From: Pleomorphomonas carboxyditropha
GTDB lineage: Bacteria; Pseudomonadota; Alphaproteobacteria; Rhizobiales; Pleomorphomonadaceae
Direction: 5' to 3'
Assembly (NCBI RefSeq): GCF_002770725.1
Contig: NZ_NQVN01000001.1
Span: 682,001 to 746,000 of the forward strand
Length of the DNA stretch: 64,000 nucleotides
Under the pieces are notes generated by a model, which was given only the letters and a program-made list of their open reading frames with translations, did no database searches and was not told where the DNA came from. The position numbers were made by a program, and so were the translations under genes. Each line of letters opens with the position of its first letter. The first letter of the stretch is position 1. This document shows positions 1-9,277 of this stretch, piece by piece.

Positions 1-1075
1 CGCTCCGGCCGAGACCGGGAATCGCCACCGCCAGCTCGCCCGCCGAAAGGCGCTGCATGGCGCGGGTGATCGAGACGATCGGCCGGGAAATGCCGCGACC
101 GAGCAATACGGCGAGCACGAGGCCGAGCACGAGGCCGCCGGCCGAGATGCCGCCCAGCATGGTTTCCGACGAGGCCAGCATCCGCTCGGACTTGGCCTGC
201 AGCGCCGCCTGGCTCTTGTTGGCGACGCCCATGAAGGCATTGAGCGTGTCGGTGATGGCGGCGACCTTGTCGCTCAGCGCCGCGACGTCCTTGATGTTCT
301 GAAGGCTGGAGGCCTGGATGACCGTGAAATCGGATTCGTACTGGCTGGCCTTGTCGCGCAACTCGGCGAAGGTCGAACGCAGGTCCTTGGGACCGGTCTT
401 GGCGGTGGAATCGATCCAGGTGTCGGCGGTGGTCAGCGTGTCGAGCGCCGCCTGCAGGGATTCGTCGTCGAGGTTGGCAAGGGCGACGTTGACCTGGTTC
501 TGCACCAGCAGCACCAGTCGCAGGATCTCGTTGACGGTGTCGCGCGTGCCGCCGTCGCTGGTGGCCAGCGCAATGGCGGCGATGTCTTCGAGGCCCTTCT
601 GCACGGCGGCGATGGCCGGTTCCATCGACTGGGTGCGCATGGTCGCCAGCTTGGCTTTTTCGGCGCCGATGCGCGTGAGCTCCGTCGCATAGGATTCGAA
701 CTCGAGGCTCAGTTCCTGCAGCGTGTCGCGCTGGCCGAAGTCGGAAATCTTGCCGATGCCGTCGGCGATGGCGGCCCGCAGCACCTCGGCCTGCTTTTCG
801 GTCGCCTGGGCCGTGCCGGGCAGCGAGGTGTAGATGAGTTCGCGGCTGAGGCGATGGTATTCGAGGAATTTCGCCTGGATGTCGTTGGCGATGCTGACTT
901 CCAGGTTGCGGACGGCGAGGTCGGTGACCACGCTGTTCGACTGGGAGAAGGTCCTGAGCGCGACGCCGGCGACGATAGCCATTAGCGTTAGCGCTACCAG
1001 GAAGCCGAAAACGATCTTTCCCGATATGCCGAGCCGCCAGACCTTTCCCTTGAGCTTGCCAATCGTCCAGCGCAT
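1..1075 (-). CDS. Methyl-accepting chemotaxis protein, N-terminal part (truncated by window edge)
   Basis: Reading from an ATG at 1075, the protein has a short basic cytoplasmic start, a first membrane segment at about residues 20-41, a long helical region of about 260 residues expected to be periplasmic, and a second membrane segment at about residues 303-328. It then enters a HAMP linker (SRPIVSITRAMQRLSAGEL) and runs off the left edge at residue 358. This is the layout of a transmembrane chemoreceptor. The methylation helices and signalling tip would lie outside the window. The ligand cannot be inferred; the helical sensor region has no recognisable Cache or PAS motif by eye. It is divergent from ugpB. 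A HAMP-containing histidine kinase or cyclase is possible but less likely. Confidence 0.72.
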   Translation of the reverse strand, partial: MRWTIGKLKGKVWRLGISGKIVFGFLVALTLMAIVAGVALRTFSQSNSVVTDLAVRNLEVSIANDIQAKFLEYHRLSRELIYTSLPGTAQATEKQAEVLRAAIADGIGKISDFGQRDTLQELSLEFESYATELTRIGAEKAKLATMRTQSMEPAIAAVQKGLEDIAAIALATSDGGTRDTVNEILRLVLLVQNQVNVALANLDDESLQAALDTLTTADTWIDSTAKTGPKDLRSTFAELRDKASQYESDFTVIQASSLQNIKDVAALSDKVAAITDTLNAFMGVANKSQAALQAKSERMLASSETMLGGISAGGLVLGLVLAVLLGRGISRPIVSITRAMQRLSAGELAVAIPGLGRS

Positions 1076-1795
1076 CTCTCTCTCCCAAAAATCCGTTCGG
1101 CCAAATGCCTTGTCTGGACCGCGCGTCCAGCGTGTGTCGGGCTCAATTCAGGACCGCACGGGTTAAGCCGCCGTTTATTCGATGGGCGAACTTGAACATC
1201 TGATCACGTCGTTTGCACAAATGAACAGGTAATTCTCAATGTAATCTATTTTGGATTGACACGAAACGATACATGGAAAGATTATTCTTTCTGATTTCTG
1301 CGTATTTTATTGCCGCAGCAAAGTATATTGTGGCATCGAGTGAAAGGGTGTCGTAATGCCGCTGTAAAGAAGGGGTCGCCTGGCAAACGAGGTACTTCTC
1401 GTCGGGCGGCAAGCTGATGTCGTCTGGAGATGCAGAGGGCAGATATTGGCCATAGCGGCCGGCGACAGGCGATCGCACCCCCGGTTTCTTCACCGGATTC
1501 TGACGCGAGCGTTGGCCCGCTATCCACTTGGGTGAAGATACGTATAGACCAAAGAACTAGGTGTTTCTGGCCGCCCGGCAACAGCCTGCGAGAGGCGTCG
1601 CAGGACACGGGATTCCGATAAGTCCGCCGATTCGACCATGATTTTTCCACCGTGCCGTCTCGTCTTGTGGGCGGATGGAGGAAGTTTCCGGCCCGGTGCC
1701 GGCCGTCGTCGAACCGTCACGGGGAAGCAATGCCCCTGTCATATGCCGCTCCTACTGCTTGCCGTCACCGACAACCTCGAAAGTAGGAAGACGCC
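1076..1795. other. Intergenic region between chemoreceptor and ugpB
   Basis: There are 720 bases between divergent genes. Several short open frames on both strands lack a convincing ribosome-binding site or a recognisable product, so none is called. The stretch around 1200-1360 is clearly richer in A and T than its surroundings and probably carries the chemoreceptor promoter. The end near ugpB carries the Pho-box-like motif listed separately. Confidence 0.6.
1714..1742 (+). promoter_or_regulatory. Candidate Pho box upstream of ugpB
   Basis: CCGTCAC (1714-1720) and CTGTCAT (1736-1742) lie exactly 22 bp apart, i.e. two 11-bp steps, with a weak middle unit AAGCAAT at 1725. PhoB boxes are direct repeats of a CTGTCAT-like unit every 11 bp. 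The motif ends 53 bp before the ugpB ATG. ugp operons are classical PhoB targets, so the placement fits. The weak middle unit keeps confidence moderate. Confidence 0.5.
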
Positions 1796-3118
1796 ATGCT
1801 GACGCGATCCCTCATCGCCGGGCTTGCCCTGACCTTTTTGTCCAGTTCCTCGTTCGCGGCCACCGAGATCACCTGGTGGCACGCCATGGGCGGCGAGCTT
1901 GGCAAGAAGCTCGACGAAATCGTCGCCAAGTATAACGCCTCGCAGGACGACTATAAGGTGACCGCGGTCTACAAGGGCTCCTATCCCGAGACCATGACGG
2001 CCGCCATCGCCGCCTTCCGCGCCAAGCAGCAGCCCGACATCGTCCAGGTGTTCGAGGTCGGCACCGGCACCATGATGGCCGCCAAGGGCGCCATCTATCC
2101 GGTCTACGAGCTGATGAAGGACACCGGCACCGCCTTCGATCCCAAGGCGTTCCTGTCGGCCGTGGTCGGCTACTATACCGACGCCGACGGCAACATGCTG
2201 TCGATGCCGTTCAACTCGTCGACGCCGATCCTCTACTACAACAAGGACGTCTTTCAGAAGGCCGGGCTCGATCCCGAGCAGCCGCCCAAGACCTGGGAGG
2301 ACGTCGAGGCCTATTCGAAGAAGATCATGTCGTCGGGCGCCGCCAAGTGCGGCTTCACCACCGGCTGGATCTCCTGGGTGCAGCTCGAGAACTTCTCGGC
2401 CTGGCACAACAAGCCGATCGGCACCCTCCAGAACGGCATTGGCGGCATGGACGCCGAGCTGACCGTCAACGGCGACCTGCAGGTCCGTCACTGGACCAAC
2501 CTCAAGACGTGGCAGGACGAGGGTCTGTTCCAGTACGGCGGCCCGGGCGGCGGCAACGACGCGCCGCCGAAGTTCTACAGCCAGGAATGCGCCATCTACA
2601 TGAACTCGTCGGCCTCGCTGGCCGGCGTGGTCGCCAACGCCAAGGACTTCAAGGTCGGCTTCGGCATGCTGCCCTACTACTCCGACGTCGAGGGCGCGCC
2701 GCAGAACTCGATCATCGGCGGCGCCACGCTCTGGGTGCTGAGGGGCCACGGCGAGGCCGAATACAAGGGCGTCGCCAACTTCTTCACCTTCCTGTCCTCG
2801 CCGGAAGTGCAGGCCGACTGGCATCAGTATTCGGGCTATCTGCCGATCACCGAGGCCGCCTACAAGCTCGGCCAGGAGCAGGGCTTCTACGCCAACAATC
2901 CCGGCACCGACGTCGCCATCAAGCAGATCACGCTCAATCCGCCGACCGACAACTCCAAGGGCCTGCGCTTCGGCAACTACGTGCAGATCCGCGACGTGAT
3001 CGACGAGGAGTTCCAGAACCTGCTGGCCGGCAAGAAGACGCCGAAGGATGCGCTCGACTCGGTGGTAACGCGCGGCAACAAGCTGATCGCCGACTTCCGC
3101 GCCGCCGCCAACGGCTGA
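1796..3118 (+). CDS. ugpB: sn-Glycerol-3-phosphate ABC transporter, substrate-binding protein
   Basis: This is a periplasmic binding protein of 440 residues with a Sec signal peptide (MLTRSLIAGLALTFLSSSSF, then Ala-Ala). It captures glycerol-3-phosphate and glycerophosphodiesters and delivers them to UgpAE. It follows E. coli UgpB closely by eye: ITWWHAMGGELGKK near the mature N-terminus, then YKGSYPETM, EVGTGTMMAAKGAIYPVY, MPFNSSTPILYYNKD, DPEQPPKTWED and IQLENFSAW-type blocks, and GGATLWV. The length matches the family. It is the first gene of ugpB-A-E-C, 117 bp ahead of ugpA. A Pho-box-like motif upstream suggests induction by phosphate starvation. Confidence 0.95.
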   Translation: MLTRSLIAGLALTFLSSSSFAATEITWWHAMGGELGKKLDEIVAKYNASQDDYKVTAVYKGSYPETMTAAIAAFRAKQQPDIVQVFEVGTGTMMAAKGAIYPVYELMKDTGTAFDPKAFLSAVVGYYTDADGNMLSMPFNSSTPILYYNKDVFQKAGLDPEQPPKTWEDVEAYSKKIMSSGAAKCGFTTGWISWVQLENFSAWHNKPIGTLQNGIGGMDAELTVNGDLQVRHWTNLKTWQDEGLFQYGGPGGGNDAPPKFYSQECAIYMNSSASLAGVVANAKDFKVGFGMLPYYSDVEGAPQNSIIGGATLWVLRGHGEAEYKGVANFFTFLSSPEVQADWHQYSGYLPITEAAYKLGQEQGFYANNPGTDVAIKQITLNPPTDNSKGLRFGNYVQIRDVIDEEFQNLLAGKKTPKDALDSVVTRGNKLIADFRAAANG

Positions 3119-3235
3119 GCCGCCTGCCTTTCACCGAAATCCGGCGCCGACGGGCCGCTCCCGTCCGGCGCCGGTGTTCATGCGGGCGAGGGCCGAACCC
3201 CCGGCTCCGCCACGCTCCTCGATCCGGTTTCCTCC

Positions 3236-4120
3236 ATGCAGACCAAGCGCACCGTCTTCGGCAACCGCCTGCTGCCCTACGCGCTCCTCCTGCCGCAGCT
3301 CGCGGTGACCGTCGTGTTCTTCCTGTGGCCGGCGGCGCAGGCGGTCCTCCAGTCCTTTCAGCGCGAGGATGCCTTCGGCCTCTCCACGACCTGGGTGGGC
3401 CTCGCCAACTACGCCGATCTCCTCGACGAGCCGACCTATCTCAATTCCTTGAAGGTGACGGCGATCTTCGCGCCGGCGGTGACGGCCCTGTCGGTCGGTC
3501 TCGGCCTGGTGTTCGCCGTCAGCCTCGACCGGCTCGTTCGCGGCAGCCGCATCTACGCGGCGCTCCTGGTCTGGCCCTACGCGGTGGCGCCGGCCGTCGC
3601 CGGCATCATGTGGTGGTTCCTGTTCAATCCCACCATCGGCCTTCTGCCCTATCTTCTCGCCGCGGTCGGCTATCGCTGGGACCATGCGCTGCAACCGACC
3701 GACGCCATGATCCTGGTGGTGATCGCCGCCAGCTGGAAGCAGGTTTCCTACAATTTCCTGTTCTTCATGGCCGGCCTGCAGGCGATTCCGAAGTCGATGA
3801 TCGAGGCGGCGGCCATCGACGGCGCCGGGCCGGTGAAGCGGTTCTTCACCATCGTCCTGCCGCTCCTGTCGCCCACCACCTTCTTCCTTGCCGTCATCAA
3901 CCTCGTCTACGCGATGTTCGACACCTTCCCGGTGATCCACGCCACCACCGGCGGCAACCCGGCCCAGTCGACCAACATCCTCGTCTACAAGGTGTTCGTC
4001 GACGGCTTCATCGGCCTCAACCTCGGCTCGTCGGCGGCGCAGTCGGTGGTGCTGATGGCCATCGTCGTGGCGCTGACGGTGATCCAGTTCAAATGGGTCG
4101 AGCGCAAGGTAACCTATTGA
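3236..4120 (+). CDS. ugpA: sn-Glycerol-3-phosphate ABC transporter, permease UgpA
   Basis: This is an inner-membrane permease of 294 residues with about six hydrophobic segments and the binding-protein-dependent transport EAA loop (EAAAIDGAG, near residue 190) that docks on the UgpC ATPase. It pairs with UgpE to form the translocation channel. The N-terminal region ([20 protein letters not shown]) is typical of the MalF/UgpA class. The start ATG at 3236 follows a 117-bp spacer after ugpB with no obvious strong ribosome-binding site. It lies 10 bp ahead of ugpE. UgpA is preferred over a generic sugar permease because of the adjacent UgpB. Confidence 0.93.
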   Translation: MQTKRTVFGNRLLPYALLLPQLAVTVVFFLWPAAQAVLQSFQREDAFGLSTTWVGLANYADLLDEPTYLNSLKVTAIFAPAVTALSVGLGLVFAVSLDRLVRGSRIYAALLVWPYAVAPAVAGIMWWFLFNPTIGLLPYLLAAVGYRWDHALQPTDAMILVVIAASWKQVSYNFLFFMAGLQAIPKSMIEAAAIDGAGPVKRFFTIVLPLLSPTTFFLAVINLVYAMFDTFPVIHATTGGNPAQSTNILVYKVFVDGFIGLNLGSSAAQSVVLMAIVVALTVIQFKWVERKVTY

Positions 4121-4130
4121 GGAAACGGCC

Positions 4131-4979
4131 ATGATCGACCGCCATCCCTGGCTCGACGCGCTTGCCCATGCCGTGCTGATCGCCGGCGTGGTGCTCGTCG
4201 CCTTTCCGGTCTACGTCGCCTTCATCGCCTCGACGCACGGCCCCCACGACTTCATGTCCGGACTGGTTCCCTTGCTGCCGGGCAGCGAAATGGTCGCCAA
4301 CTATCGCGCGATGCTGACCGACGGCCTGTCCAGTTCGGGCGCCCCGCCGCTCGGCGGCATGCTGTGGAACTCGCTGATGATGGCGCTGATCATCGCCTTC
4401 GGCAAGATCGCCATCTCCATCCTGTCGGCCTATGCCATCGTCTACTTCCGCTTTCCCTTCCGGGCGGTCGCCTTCTGGATGATCTTCGTCACGCTGATGC
4501 TGCCGGTCGAGGTGCGCATCGTGCCGACCTTCAAGGTGGTGGCCGATCTCGGCCTGCTCGACAGCTACGCCGGCCTCACCGTGCCGCTGATCGCCTCGGC
4601 GACCGCCACCTTCCTGTTCCGCCAGTTCTTCCTGACGGTGCCGGACGAACTGATGGAGGCGGCGCGCATCGACGGCGCCGGGCCGCTCAAGTTCTTCCGC
4701 GACGTGCTGCTGCCGCTGAGCCGCACCAACATCGCCGCGCTGTTCGTCATCCTCTTCATCTACGGCTGGAACCAGTATCTCTGGCCGCTGATGGTCACCA
4801 CCACGTCCAGCCACTACACCATCGTCATGGGCATCAAGCGCATGTCGGACGTCGCCGACGCACTGCCTCAGTGGAACGTCGTCATGACCACCGTGGTGCT
4901 GGCCATGCTGCCGCCGGTGGTCGTTGTGGTCGGCATGCAGCGGCTGTTCGTCAAGGGCCTCATCGAAACGGAGAAGTGA
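4131..4979 (+). CDS. ugpE: sn-Glycerol-3-phosphate ABC transporter, permease UgpE
   Basis: This is the second permease subunit, 282 residues, with six predicted membrane segments and an EAA loop ([17 protein letters not shown], near residue 180). It is of the MalG/UgpE class and partners UgpA. The blocks [14 protein letters not shown] and [14 protein letters not shown] are characteristic. The start ATG follows a GAGGAAACGG sequence. It ends 2 bp before the ugpC ATG (TGAGCATG), consistent with translational coupling. Confidence 0.93.
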   Translation: MIDRHPWLDALAHAVLIAGVVLVAFPVYVAFIASTHGPHDFMSGLVPLLPGSEMVANYRAMLTDGLSSSGAPPLGGMLWNSLMMALIIAFGKIAISILSAYAIVYFRFPFRAVAFWMIFVTLMLPVEVRIVPTFKVVADLGLLDSYAGLTVPLIASATATFLFRQFFLTVPDELMEAARIDGAGPLKFFRDVLLPLSRTNIAALFVILFIYGWNQYLWPLMVTTTSSHYTIVMGIKRMSDVADALPQWNVVMTTVVLAMLPPVVVVVGMQRLFVKGLIETEK

Positions 4980-4981
4980 GC

Positions 4982-6034
4982 ATGTCCGCCATCGAAATCG
5001 CCGCCGTGAGCAAGGTCTACGCCGGTGGTGTCCGAGCCGTTTCCGATGTCAGCCTGTCGATCGCCGACGGCGAGTTCATCGTGCTGGTCGGTCCGTCCGG
5101 CTGCGGCAAGTCGACGCTGCTCCGGATGATCGCCGGCCTCGAGACCATCACTTCGGGAACCGTGGCGATCGGCGGCCGGGTGGTCAACGAGGTCGATCCG
5201 GCGGCGCGCAACATCGCCATGGTGTTCCAGAACTACGCCCTCTACCCGCACATGAGCGTCTACGACAATCTCGCCTATGGCCTCCGCAATCGCGGCGTGC
5301 CCAAGGCGGATATCGACGCCCGCGTCGCCGAGGCGGCGCGCATGCTGGAGATCGCGCCGTTCCTCGATCGCAAGCCGAGGCAGCTTTCCGGCGGCCAGCG
5401 GCAGCGCGTCGCCATGGGACGGGCCATCGTCCGCAAGCCCGATGCCTTCCTGTTCGACGAGCCGCTCTCCAATCTCGACGCCAAGCTGCGCGTTTCGATG
5501 CGCGGCGAGATCCGCCAGTTGCAGCGGCGGCTCGGCGTCACCTCGGTCTATGTGACGCATGACCAGCTCGAGGCGATGACGCTGGCCGACCGCATCGTCG
5601 TCCTGAACGGCGGCCGCATCGAGCAGGTCGGCCGGCCGCTCGACGTCTATCACAGCCCGGCTTCGACCTTCGTCGCCAGCTTCATCGGCTCGCCGGCGAT
5701 GAACCTCGCTGACGCCGAGGTGGCGGGCGGTGCCGTGGCGATCGGCGGGCAGGTGGTGGCAAGCGGCGTCGGCGGCATCGCCGACGGCAAGCTGACCGTC
5801 GGCCTCAGGGCCGAGGACATTCTGCCGACGCCAAACGGCGCCGGCGTGCCCTTTGCCGTCCGCTATATCGAAGAGCTCGGCGCCACGCGGCTCGTGCACG
5901 GCTCGGTCGAGGGGCGTCATCTCACCATGGCGCTGTCGCCCGATCTGCCGCTCGCCGACGAGATCAGGATAACGGTCGCCGCCGACCGGCTGCACTTTTT
6001 CGACGGCGAAAGCGGCCGCCGGGTGGGACGGTGA
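4982..6034 (+). CDS. ugpC: sn-Glycerol-3-phosphate ABC transporter, ATP-binding protein
   Basis: This is a cytoplasmic ATPase of 350 residues. It shows Walker A (GPSGCGKST, near residue 36), Q-loop ([13 protein letters not shown]), signature ([14 protein letters not shown]), Walker B ([16 protein letters not shown]) and H-loop ([16 protein letters not shown]). The roughly 115-residue C-terminal regulatory OB-type domain is typical of the MalK/UgpC subfamily. It energises UgpAE. The ORF ends 6 bp from the converging parE-like gene with no clear terminator between them. Confidence 0.94.
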   Translation: MSAIEIAAVSKVYAGGVRAVSDVSLSIADGEFIVLVGPSGCGKSTLLRMIAGLETITSGTVAIGGRVVNEVDPAARNIAMVFQNYALYPHMSVYDNLAYGLRNRGVPKADIDARVAEAARMLEIAPFLDRKPRQLSGGQRQRVAMGRAIVRKPDAFLFDEPLSNLDAKLRVSMRGEIRQLQRRLGVTSVYVTHDQLEAMTLADRIVVLNGGRIEQVGRPLDVYHSPASTFVASFIGSPAMNLADAEVAGGAVAIGGQVVASGVGGIADGKLTVGLRAEDILPTPNGAGVPFAVRYIEELGATRLVHGSVEGRHLTMALSPDLPLADEIRITVAADRLHFFDGESGRRVGR

Positions 6035-6040
6035 GGAAGC

Positions 6041-6364
6041 CTACGACCGCGCCGCAGGTTTTCCGGAAGTGCTCCATTCGATCTGGCGAAGATCGCGGGC
6101 GCCGTCGACCACGCGAACGATCCGCACGAGCATTTCGTCGATGCAATAAAGGACGAGCCAGCGCTCGCTGACGAGAACGCGGGCGGCTTCGGCGATTTCC
6201 GGTCGTACAGGCCCCATTTCGGGATGGTTTGCGAGCATCGAGACACGCCGCTCGATACGCTCGATGAGAGTATCGGCCATGGTCGCGCCGCTGGTCTCGG
6301 CAATCCAAAGCCACACGTCGAGCATGTCGGCGCGGGCTTGCCGAGAATAGACGACTTCGGCCAT
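6041..6364 (-). CDS. ParE/RelE-family toxin
   Basis: This 107-residue protein is of the ParE/RelE toxin superfamily. It starts MAEVVYSRQARADM, has the helix block ADTLIERIERRVSMLANHPEMG and ends on the beta-strand block WLVLYCIDEMLVRIVRVVDGARD, which is the usual ParE order. Family members poison DNA gyrase (ParE) or cleave mRNA (RelE); the HPEMGP and R-V-DGARD blocks favour ParE. It lies 3 bp downstream of its antitoxin gene in the normal antitoxin-toxin order. It converges on ugpC with only 6 bp between stop codons. Confidence 0.85.
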   Translation of the reverse strand: MAEVVYSRQARADMLDVWLWIAETSGATMADTLIERIERRVSMLANHPEMGPVRPEIAEAARVLVSERWLVLYCIDEMLVRIVRVVDGARDLRQIEWSTSGKPAARS

Positions 6365-6367
6365 GTC

Positions 6368-6628
6368 TCAGGCTTTCGCCGCCAGCCGCTTGCGGCCCTC
6401 GGCCTTGACCGTCTCGATATCCAGCGGCCCAAAATCGCCACTGCTGATGCCTTCGGCCCACGCCTGTTGCAGCCAGCGGAGCTTGTCTTCGTGCTGGTCG
6501 TGTTCTTCCAGCAGGCGAAGCGCTTCCCGCACTACCTCGCTGGAAGACGTGTACTGCCCGGATTCCACCTTGGCCCTGACGAAGCTCGCCAATTCGTCGG
6601 TCAGTGACACGCTGAGATTCACGGCCAA
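6368..6628 (-). CDS. ParD-like ribbon-helix-helix antitoxin
   Basis: This 86-residue protein has an N-terminal ribbon-helix-helix fold (NLSVSLTDELASFVRAKVES, then SSEVVREALRLLEE). The C-terminal tail (GISSGDFGPLDIETVKAEGR) resembles the toxin-wrapping tail of ParD proteins. It neutralises the toxin encoded 3 bp downstream and should repress its own promoter. A 9-bp-arm inverted repeat 31 bp upstream of its start is a candidate operator. The start ATG at 6628 has AGGAGA a few bases before it. Confidence 0.87.
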   Translation of the reverse strand: MAVNLSVSLTDELASFVRAKVESGQYTSSSEVVREALRLLEEHDQHEDKLRWLQQAWAEGISSGDFGPLDIETVKAEGRKRLAAKA

Positions 6629-6658
6629 TCTCCTTTTGTTCCACTCTGGGGTCGGCCA

Positions 6659-6687
6659 CGGAAAATGTCAAACCGCGTCATTTTCCG
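6659..6687. promoter_or_regulatory. Inverted repeat upstream of the parD-like gene
   Basis: CGGAAAATG (6659-6667) and CATTTTCCG (6679-6687) form perfect 9-bp arms around an 11-base spacer. GGCC flanks both arms with slight offset. The element lies between the 3' end of the isochorismatase-fold gene and the antitoxin start. It could be the ParD operator or part of a terminator for the upstream gene. There is no T-tract after the stem in either direction, which favours an operator. Confidence 0.5.
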
Positions 6688-6742
6688 TCGGCCTTCAAAC
6701 GCGACCGGCAGCGCGGTTGGTTATCTCCTGAAATGACATTCT

Positions 6743-7435
6743 TCATCCCGGCAGGTAGCCGATTACCTCGTCGGTGCTCATCACCGAGCAGTAGATCATG
6801 TTCATGATCTCGAGCTCGCGGTCGTGCAGCTCCAGGGTGCCGGCGGCGCAGGCATCCTCGGCGACGATGACGTCGAAGCTCTCGTCGGCGAGGCTGCGCA
6901 CCGTCGAGGCGACGCACTGGTCGGTGAAGATGCCGCAGCAGATCACATGGGTGATGCCGAGATTGGCCAGCACCAGGCGCAGATTGGTGCCGGTGAGGGC
7001 GCTGTCGGTGGTCTTGGTGACGACGATCTCGTCGCCTTCGGGCGCGATGGCCGCAACGATCTGCGACGGCGCCTCGTCCTTCGGCAGCAGAAGATTGTTC
7101 CAGCCCGGCTTCTTCTGGCTGAGCGAGCGGTCGCGGCCGTCGTGGCGCAGCGCCGCGATGCGGGCATAGAGCACGTCGAGGCCGCGGCCGCGGAAGGCGG
7201 CGAGCAGCCTTTGGATCGACGGGATCACCGTGCCGTGCATGCGCTCGTGGAACGGCGTCCAGGCGTGATAGCGGCTGAGGTCGTCGCCGGTGAGCGTCGC
7301 GGGATCCGGGCGGTCGAGATAGACGTTCTGAACGTCGATGACGAGCAGCGCCACCTTGCCGGCGGTGAGCACGGGATCTTCCGGCTCGGGGGCGCCGTCA
7401 TAATAAAAGGAACGACGGGCGGTCTTCCAGGTCAT
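6743..7435 (-). CDS. Isochorismatase-family cysteine hydrolase (peptidase locus)
   Basis: This 230-residue cytoplasmic alpha/beta hydrolase of the isochorismatase superfamily keeps the Asp-Lys-Cys catalytic triad: Asp in LLVIDVQNVYLD, Lys in IVVTKTTDSAL and Cys in CGIFTDQCVASTVRSLAD. The family includes isochorismatases, nicotinamidases, N-carbamoyl amidases and other amide hydrolases, so the substrate cannot be named. It lies 28 bp downstream of a proline-iminopeptidase-like gene on the same strand and is probably co-transcribed with it. That suggests it acts on a small amide handled by this locus. This is inference from context. Confidence 0.85.
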   Translation of the reverse strand: MTWKTARRSFYYDGAPEPEDPVLTAGKVALLVIDVQNVYLDRPDPATLTGDDLSRYHAWTPFHERMHGTVIPSIQRLLAAFRGRGLDVLYARIAALRHDGRDRSLSQKKPGWNNLLLPKDEAPSQIVAAIAPEGDEIVVTKTTDSALTGTNLRLVLANLGITHVICCGIFTDQCVASTVRSLADESFDVIVAEDACAAGTLELHDRELEIMNMIYCSVMSTDEVIGYLPG

Positions 7436-7463
7436 TGTCGGTCCTCGGCTTTGGCGTTGCCCT

Positions 7464-8363
7464 CTATCCCTCGACAGATTTCAGGAAATCGGAAACGGTC
7501 GCAAGGCATCTTGCTTCCTCTTCGACATGCGGCATGTGGCTCGACTGCTCGAACAGCACCCAGCGGATGCCCGGCACCTTCTCGACGTAGGGGCGCACCA
7601 CTTCCGGCGTCGCCTCGTCGTATTTGCCGGAGATCAGCAGCGCCGGCACCTCGATCAGCGGCAGGCGATCCTCGATCGTCCAGTCCTTCATGGTGCCGAT
7701 GACGTGGAATTCGGTAGGGCCGTTCATGTTGATGTAGACGGTGTTGTCGAGGTCCATCAGCTCGAAGGTGCGGCTCACCTCCTTCGGCCAGGGATCGAGG
7801 CGGCAGACGTGACGGTTGTAGAACACCCGCGACGCGGCGACATAGTCGGGATGGGTGATGGTGCCGGCCGCCTCGTGCTTCAGGAGTGTCGCCTGCACCT
7901 CGGGCGGCAGGGCCTCGCGCAGGCGATTGGCCTCGCTGACCCAGGTGTGCATGTTGGCCGGCGAATTGGCGATGACCAGCGCTTTCAGCCCCTTCGGCCG
8001 GCGCACGGCGTGCTCGGCGCCGAGCATGCCGCCCCAGGACTGGCCGAGGTAGGCGTAGCGATCGCCGATGCCGAGATGCGAGAGGAGGGCGTCGAGCTGG
8101 TCGAGGAACAGCCCGATCGTCCAGAAGTCCTTGCCTTTGTCGGGCAGGTGCGTCGAATTGCCGGAGCCGAGCTGGTCGTAATGGATGACGGCGCGGCCGT
8201 CGAGGTCGGCGATGCGCTTGAAGCTGTCGACATAGTCGTGCGTGCAGCCCGGACCGCCGTGGGCGACGATCAGCGGCAGTCGGGGCGACGACAGCGAGCC
8301 GCTGATCCGGTACCAGGTTTCATAGGCGCCGAAGGGCGCAAATCCTTCCACGACGTCGACCAC
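7464..8363 (-). CDS. Proline iminopeptidase-like alpha/beta hydrolase (leftward arm)
   Basis: This 299-residue protein is of peptidase family S33. Visible features are the HGGPG oxyanion motif ([12 protein letters not shown], near residue 36), the nucleophile elbow GQSWGGMLG (near residue 109), a helical cap, the acidic residue in [10 protein letters not shown] and the catalytic His in SSHMPHVEE near the C-terminus. The family removes N-terminal proline or hydrolyses amino-acid amides. It lies downstream of the luxR-type gene on the same strand. The 68-bp gap plus the luxR stop region carries a copy of the 20-bp motif also found before the rightward peptidase. Such peptidase genes are the standard neighbours of plant-responsive LuxR solos. 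Confidence 0.88.
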   Translation of the reverse strand: MVDVVEGFAPFGAYETWYRISGSLSSPRLPLIVAHGGPGCTHDYVDSFKRIADLDGRAVIHYDQLGSGNSTHLPDKGKDFWTIGLFLDQLDALLSHLGIGDRYAYLGQSWGGMLGAEHAVRRPKGLKALVIANSPANMHTWVSEANRLREALPPEVQATLLKHEAAGTITHPDYVAASRVFYNRHVCRLDPWPKEVSRTFELMDLDNTVYINMNGPTEFHVIGTMKDWTIEDRLPLIEVPALLISGKYDEATPEVVRPYVEKVPGIRWVLFEQSSHMPHVEEEARCLATVSDFLKSVEG

Positions 8364-8425
8364 CGTTCACTCTCCGCGCTGCATATGTGTTAGGCAAAAA
8401 CATAGCGCGGCGAAAAGCTGAGCAG

Positions 8426-8445
8426 CAGCTATCAGAAGTTATAGG
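8426..8445 (-). promoter_or_regulatory. Candidate LuxR operator upstream of the leftward peptidase gene
   Basis: On the minus strand the sequence is CCTATAACTTCTGATAGCTG. Its inner part is an imperfect dyad with half-sites CTATAA and TGATAG around CTTC. It ends 62 bp before the start of the peptidase gene at 8363 and overlaps the stop codon of the luxR-type gene. It matches the motif at 9278-9297 at 18 of 20 positions, in the same orientation relative to the gene it precedes. lux boxes are 18-20-bp dyads at this kind of distance. Confidence 0.65.
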
Positions 8446-9214
8446 TCGGGGGTTCGTCGAGCAGCCGATAGTGGATGGCCCGCACCACGGCCTGGGTGCG
8501 GTTGCGGGCGCCGAGCTTGCGGATCGCCGAGTTGAGGTGCATCACCACCGTCGGCACCGAACGGTCGATGATGCGCGAGATTTCCTTGGCCGACAGACCG
8601 TCGGCGGAGTGGCGCAGGCACTGGCGCTCGCGGTCGGTGAGGCGCGGCATGGCGCCGACGCGGGCCGGCGCGTCGAAGGCGGCATAGGCCGTTTCGTGGA
8701 ACAGGTGAGCGAGGAGCCCGAAGTCGGCGATGGAGCCCTCGGCCGTGCGCTGGAAGTCGGCGCCGGCGCCGAAGCGGACGCCGGTCACCGTCGCATAATC
8801 GCCGCGCGGCAGGTGCACCGGCACGGTGACGCCGGAGGTCAGGCCGCGATCGCGGAGATAGCTCTCCACCGGCCGGCTGTCGTCCGAGAGATAGCGGCGG
8901 ATCGCCGTATCGGCGTCCCGGTCGTAGTTCCAGAAGAAGGGCGTCGAGGTCCGCAGGGCGAGTTGCTGCACCGGGTCGAAACGGAAGTAGCCGCGGCCGC
9001 ACCAGTATTCGTGCATGTCCTCCGGCACGTTCCTGAGCTTCAGGAGCGAGGGGATGTTCATGCTGCCGTCGACGTCGTAGGGCACCGGCGTATAGTCGTA
9101 GATGAGCGCGTCGAAGCCGAAGCCCTTCACCATGTCGAAGGCCCGGTCGATGCATCCTTCCAGGCTGGTCTCGGTGGCGAGCCGCTGTTTGATGGCGGCG
9201 ATATCGACGGGCAT
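8432..9214 (-). CDS. LuxR-family regulator, plant-responsive LuxR-solo type
   Basis: This 260-residue regulator has an N-terminal autoinducer-binding domain (about residues 15-170) and a C-terminal LuxR helix-turn-helix (about 190-245: LTDRERQCLRHSADGLSAKE). At the ligand pocket, Met67 and Trp71 stand where TraR has Trp57 and Tyr61. Asp80, Pro81 and Trp95 match TraR Asp70, Pro71 and Trp85. The Met/Trp pair is the known signature of the OryR/PsoR/NesR/PipR subfamily, which responds to plant-derived compounds instead of acyl-homoserine lactones. No luxI-type synthase lies nearby. The ATG at 9214 has GGAGAA 8 bp upstream. It probably controls both flanking peptidase genes. Confidence 0.9.
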   Translation of the reverse strand: MPVDIAAIKQRLATETSLEGCIDRAFDMVKGFGFDALIYDYTPVPYDVDGSMNIPSLLKLRNVPEDMHEYWCGRGYFRFDPVQQLALRTSTPFFWNYDRDADTAIRRYLSDDSRPVESYLRDRGLTSGVTVPVHLPRGDYATVTGVRFGAGADFQRTAEGSIADFGLLAHLFHETAYAAFDAPARVGAMPRLTDRERQCLRHSADGLSAKEISRIIDRSVPTVVMHLNSAIRKLGARNRTQAVVRAIHYRLLDEPPTYNF

Positions 9215-9277
9215 CTATAGCTTCTCCGGAGTGGAAAACCCCGCGGACGGTGGCTCGTGCTCCTCCATCTCCCGAAC

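Noticed and set aside
1236-1720. Several short overlapping open frames on both strands before ugpB
   Set aside because: None has a ribosome-binding site, known motif or codon use like the neighbouring genes.
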